Source: Flavobacterium sp. KJJ
Lineage (GTDB): Bacteria; Bacteroidota; Bacteroidia; Flavobacteriales; Flavobacteriaceae
Assembly (NCBI RefSeq): GCF_000708595.2
Contig: NZ_JARP01000004.1
Span: 248,001 to 312,000, forward strand
Length of the DNA stretch: 64,000 bases
Direction: 5' to 3'
Part shown: one piece after another, positions 61,461-64,000 of the stretch
Layout: the number at the start of each line of letters is the position of its first letter
How positions within the stretch are numbered: position 1 is the stretch's first letter
Position numbers and translations under genes: made by a program
The notes under the pieces: generated by a model
The model's input: only the letters and a program-made list of their open reading frames with translations
What the model was told of the DNA's origin: nothing
The model's database searches: none

Positions 61461-62762
61461 TTATTGATTGTTGATGTACAGATATCCTGATTTTTCAACC
61501 ATTTTAGTTTCTTTTTTATAACTTAATATGTAGAAATAAGTTCCCGTAGGAAGTTTGTCACCTCTGTTAATAGTTACGCGTCCATCTGAATATCCTCTGA
61601 ACATTACGTCAGTTTCATTATATGAATTAGCTTCATATACTTTTACACCCCATCTGTTGTATATTTCAACTTTATTTTCAGGATATTTATTTATACCTTC
61701 TATATGGAAACTATCATTTATTCCATCCCCATTTGGCGTGATTGCATTATACACAATCAAATCATCTTTATCTGTATTCTTTTTAGTAACAATTGCCATT
61801 GTAAAAATGCCATATCCTTTTACTGGACCAGTCAACAAATGTGAGTATGTTTCTCCGGTTATCTCATTACTCAAAACACCCCCTTCTCTAACCCATTTTG
61901 ATGTTGTCTCATCCCAACGTACAATTGCTAACTCTGTTCCCGAAGTTTGTGTGAAAAAGTCAGAAGGTGTCGTATCTGTATCTAGAGTAAGACTCAAAAC
62001 AATTTTTTCATCTCCTTCATTCTGTCTTACTTCCCAATATTCTTTATCATTTATAAGTTGAATTCCTGATTCTTTACTTGTATGAGGATATTGATTTCCT
62101 GAATTTTTATTAAAATATTGTGTTGTATACAGATTGTTCACAGAAGAATTAGCCGCATGTATGGATGGTCTATAAAATTGGCCATCACCCACTGGGAATT
62201 CAAACATTTTCTGTCCTTTTTTTTGTACTTTTCCATCAACAAAACTCTGGTCTCCTGTATTTTTATGAACAGCGTTTTCATTAAAAACTACCAAACCATC
62301 ATAATCATCAGCATCAACAATTCCTTTCTTAAAATCAGCTTCTTTATTGACAGAAAAAGTTGTAGCTAAATGAAATGGAATTGGAGAGTTCAGATTGTTA
62401 AAAATTATATTTTGAAAACCTGATGGTTGTCCACCCTCTAAAATTTGATCTTGCTCACCTATAAAAAAGGTTTTACCGTTTGCTGCAGTATTATAACCAA
62501 CTACTCCGTCATTTTTCCAATTTTGAAAAACGTAAACCTCACCGTCATTAATAAATTTTCCTGAAGATGCATTTTCATAATCCATGTAGATAGACAATAT
62601 TGTATTATTATCTACTTTCACATCACCATTATTAACCATTTGAGCATTTACTTTATAAGAAGAAAATAAACCGGCAAAAAGACCTAATGCACAATAAGAA
62701 CATTTTTTACTTGCCATTCTAAAAGCTGGCAGTTTCACATTATATAAATTTTTATTTTTCAT
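61461..62762 (-). CDS. Surface protein with gliding-motility-type C-terminal domain
   Basis: A 433-aa exported protein. The leader is long (MKNKNLYNVKLPAFRMASKK, then CSYCALGLFAGLFSSYKVNAQ). The middle is beta-rich with no recognised enzyme motif. The last 100 residues (about 335-433) have the gliding motility-associated type B sorting domain: NAITPNGDGINDSFHIEGI, VEIYNRWGVKVYEA and PTGTYFYILSYKK. Type IX secretion uses this domain for export and surface attachment. It is the first gene of a three-gene operon with its PorP/SprF-type partner and the OmpA-type anchor. Its function may be adhesion or motility. Confidence 0.87.
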   Translation of the reverse strand: MKNKNLYNVKLPAFRMASKKCSYCALGLFAGLFSSYKVNAQMVNNGDVKVDNNTILSIYMDYENASSGKFINDGEVYVFQNWKNDGVVGYNTAANGKTFFIGEQDQILEGGQPSGFQNIIFNNLNSPIPFHLATTFSVNKEADFKKGIVDADDYDGLVVFNENAVHKNTGDQSFVDGKVQKKGQKMFEFPVGDGQFYRPSIHAANSSVNNLYTTQYFNKNSGNQYPHTSKESGIQLINDKEYWEVRQNEGDEKIVLSLTLDTDTTPSDFFTQTSGTELAIVRWDETTSKWVREGGVLSNEITGETYSHLLTGPVKGYGIFTMAIVTKKNTDKDDLIVYNAITPNGDGINDSFHIEGINKYPENKVEIYNRWGVKVYEANSYNETDVMFRGYSDGRVTINRGDKLPTGTYFYILSYKKETKMVEKSGYLYINNQ

Positions 62763-63209
62763 AAATAGGCATATATTTATTATATAAATTACACTTTGAA
62801 TTAGGCCGTAAAATTAATTGATCAATAAAATTTACCCCTCCCTTAAAAGTTATTGCTATATCATAATAAGGTTAAATCAATTCTGCTTTACCACATCATT
62901 TATTTATTGATTTCACAACTATTAAACGGTGCAAAGTTCTGATTATCAATATCAAATTTTAGCCTATAAAAGTTTTTAAACTTATAGATTAAGACATATT
63001 TATATATTACAGAATGTATCCCTATCAAATTTTACTAAGAAATATTTACGAGAAGATAGTTAAACTATTTTTATAACAAATATAAAAATGGCTAATAAGT
63101 AAATACTCACAAAAAAAACGAGTGACATCACTTTTTTTTGCTTAAATGATGAATAACATGTTAAATTGATTAATTTTATCATTAAATATAATCAGCAAAA
63201 CATAAATAT
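62763..63209. other. Gap between the surface-protein and Panacea genes
   Basis: 447 AT-rich bases without a gene. A small hairpin AGTGACATCACT flanked by A8 and T8 runs (about 63,110-63,139) could stop plus-strand transcription. A 9-bp inverted repeat at 63,191-63,217 is listed separately. Nothing else is seen. Confidence 0.5.
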
Positions 63210-63217
63210 TTGCTGAT
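63191..63217. promoter_or_regulatory. Inverted repeat ahead of the Panacea gene, possible operator
   Basis: ATCAGCAAA (63,191-63,199) pairs with 63,209-63,217 across 9 bases, a spacing suited to a dimeric repressor. It overlaps the first possible TTG start (63,210), arguing for the GTG at 63,234. TAATTTTA about 20 bases upstream (near 63,171) is a -7-like box. Antitoxin genes commonly regulate themselves in this way; that role is inferred. Confidence 0.45.
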
Positions 63218-63233
63218 ACCTAAATTTCTAAAT

Positions 63234-63701
63234 GTGTCACAATCAGCTTTATTTTTAGCAGGCGAAATTCTAAAACGTGCAAAAGAGCAAAACATAGGGA
63301 TTTCTAACATGTCGCTTCAAAAGCTTCTTTTCATTGCCAATGGGTTATACCTTGCAAAAAAAGGTAAGCCATTATTCAATGAACCTATTGAAGTATGGCC
63401 ATACGGACCTGTAATAAAATCAGTATATCATGAATTTAAAGAATATGGTAATACTGATATTAAAAAAATTCCGATTGCATATACTATGAACCTGGATAAG
63501 GAATTTGATGCCACTGCCAATGAGGCTATCAACTTCGCTTTACAGGTGGCTCAAAATCTTAATGCCATTCAACTATCCAACTGGACCCACCTTCCTGAGT
63601 CTCCTTGGGCAAATGCAAGAAACAATAATGACGATTATATTTCAAACGAGTCTATTGCTGAATATTTTCAGAGATTCATAGAACAACAAGAACAATTATA
63701 A
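63234..63701 (+). CDS. Panacea/DUF4065-domain protein, probable antitoxin
   Basis: A 155-aa protein from the GTG at 63234; a TTG at 63210 would add eight residues but lies inside the inverted repeat. MSLQKLLFIANGLYLAKKGKPLF and EVWPYGPVIKSVYHEFKEYG are the Panacea (DUF4065, SocA-like) signature, with a long helical remainder and PESPWANARNN near the end. Panacea proteins neutralise many unrelated toxins, encoded next to them, and some guard against phage. The partner would be the membrane protein gene starting 5 bp downstream. No signal peptide; cytoplasmic. Confidence 0.8.
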   Translation: MSQSALFLAGEILKRAKEQNIGISNMSLQKLLFIANGLYLAKKGKPLFNEPIEVWPYGPVIKSVYHEFKEYGNTDIKKIPIAYTMNLDKEFDATANEAINFALQVAQNLNAIQLSNWTHLPESPWANARNNNDDYISNESIAEYFQRFIEQQEQL

Positions 63702-63706
63702 GAAGC

Positions 63707-64000
63707 ATGGCAGCAAACGTTTCAGGTTTTAATCTTAATAATTTACTAGATGATGCTACAGCAGCTCCAACAAGTCCGGTATCTATTGCTGAATATATGT
63801 CATATGAAAAACATATTCAGGAAATAAAAAATTCTGATCAGAATATGGTCGAACGGAAAAATTATGCGGAATATATTTTTAGCTTTACCTGCCTTTGGTG
63901 TATTGCAATATTATTTATATTGATTTGGAAAGGAATGGGAAAATTAAATTTATCTGATGAAATAATTATTACATTGATTGGCTCATCAACAGTGAATGTT
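63707..64000 (+). CDS. Membrane protein following the Panacea gene, truncated at the window edge
   Basis: The first 98 codons are visible (MAANVSGFNLNNLLDDATAA onward) and the frame is open to base 64,000. A hydrophilic N-terminus of about 55 residues precedes one transmembrane segment (IFSFTCLWCIAILFILIWKG, about 57-76). A second hydrophobic stretch begins at the edge (IIITLIGSSTVNV). The ATG is 5 bp after the Panacea stop and an AGAAG ribosome site lies in that gap, so the two are translated together. This layout fits a membrane toxin or effector with a Panacea antitoxin. The rest of the protein must be read to be sure. Confidence 0.6.
   Translation, partial: MAANVSGFNLNNLLDDATAAPTSPVSIAEYMSYEKHIQEIKNSDQNMVERKNYAEYIFSFTCLWCIAILFILIWKGMGKLNLSDEIIITLIGSSTVNV

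Noticed and set aside
61555..62061. Open frame of 168 codons on the plus strand
   Set aside because: It is exactly opposite the gliding-type surface protein gene, has no family motif and no ribosome site, and is a shadow of that gene.

Overview
The window looks like a Flavobacterium-type chromosome (Bacteroidota, Flavobacteriia). The base composition is AT-rich. There are SusC/SusD pairs, type IX secretion/gliding proteins, a Bacteroidetes Hc1-type histone-like protein, and promoters with the Bacteroidetes -7 box TAnnTTTG. Most of it (about 1-54,400) is one very large polysaccharide utilisation locus for rhamnogalacturonan-I (RG-I pectin), linked to L-rhamnose catabolism.

Layout. 1-4,996 (minus) is the rhamnose operon: rhaT, a fused rhamnulose-1-phosphate aldolase/lactaldehyde dehydrogenase, rhaI and the start of a rhamnulokinase-like gene running off the left edge. 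A GntR regulator with a LacI-like sensor (5,385-6,425) diverges from it. 6,673-14,753 (minus) holds a PL11 RG lyase and two large six-hairpin-type proteins without a sure family. 15,009-20,960 (plus) holds a CE12 acetylesterase, a GH2 and a tandem-domain CE12 protein. A small histone-like gene follows (21,109-21,285). 21,529-34,090 (minus) is a nine-gene enzyme operon: GH115, GH28, GH43 (exo-galactanase-like), a PL22-like propeller, GH105, a DUF4861-type lipoprotein, rhamnose mutarotase, a second GH43-like protein and a SASA esterase. 34,396-45,255 (minus) holds two SusC/SusD pairs that look like a tandem duplication. 45,703-54,398 (plus) holds GH106, GH105, GH2 and an esterase/GH43-like fusion. 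In this model the outer-membrane SusCD pairs import oligosaccharides, esterases deacetylate them, lyases and hydrolases trim backbone and galactan/arabinogalactan branches, and released rhamnose enters through RhaT and the Rha pathway.

The best finding is regulatory. All seven transcription units carry a direct repeat of ACAGGA with a 10-bp period. At every site the proximal ACAGGA starts exactly 28 bp upstream of the position where the -7 box falls, and most sites have a good TAnnTTTR box there. The arrangement always points along the transcribed strand. This predicts one activator, bound in place of the -33 element, coordinating the whole pectin-rhamnose regulon. An eighth copy drives no annotated gene: it is followed by about 95 nt ending in a strong terminator, which predicts a small RNA or an attenuated leader inside the locus.

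The right end is unrelated: a receiver-like and a YcxB-like hypothetical protein, two tandem AraC-type regulators, a three-gene type IX secretion/gliding-type operon, and a Panacea-domain gene followed at once by a truncated membrane-protein gene (a probable toxin-antitoxin or defence pair). Intergenic gaps contain several divergent palindromic repeat elements. No rRNA, tRNA, insertion sequence or CRISPR array was seen. Assignments rest on reading motifs by eye; no database search was possible.
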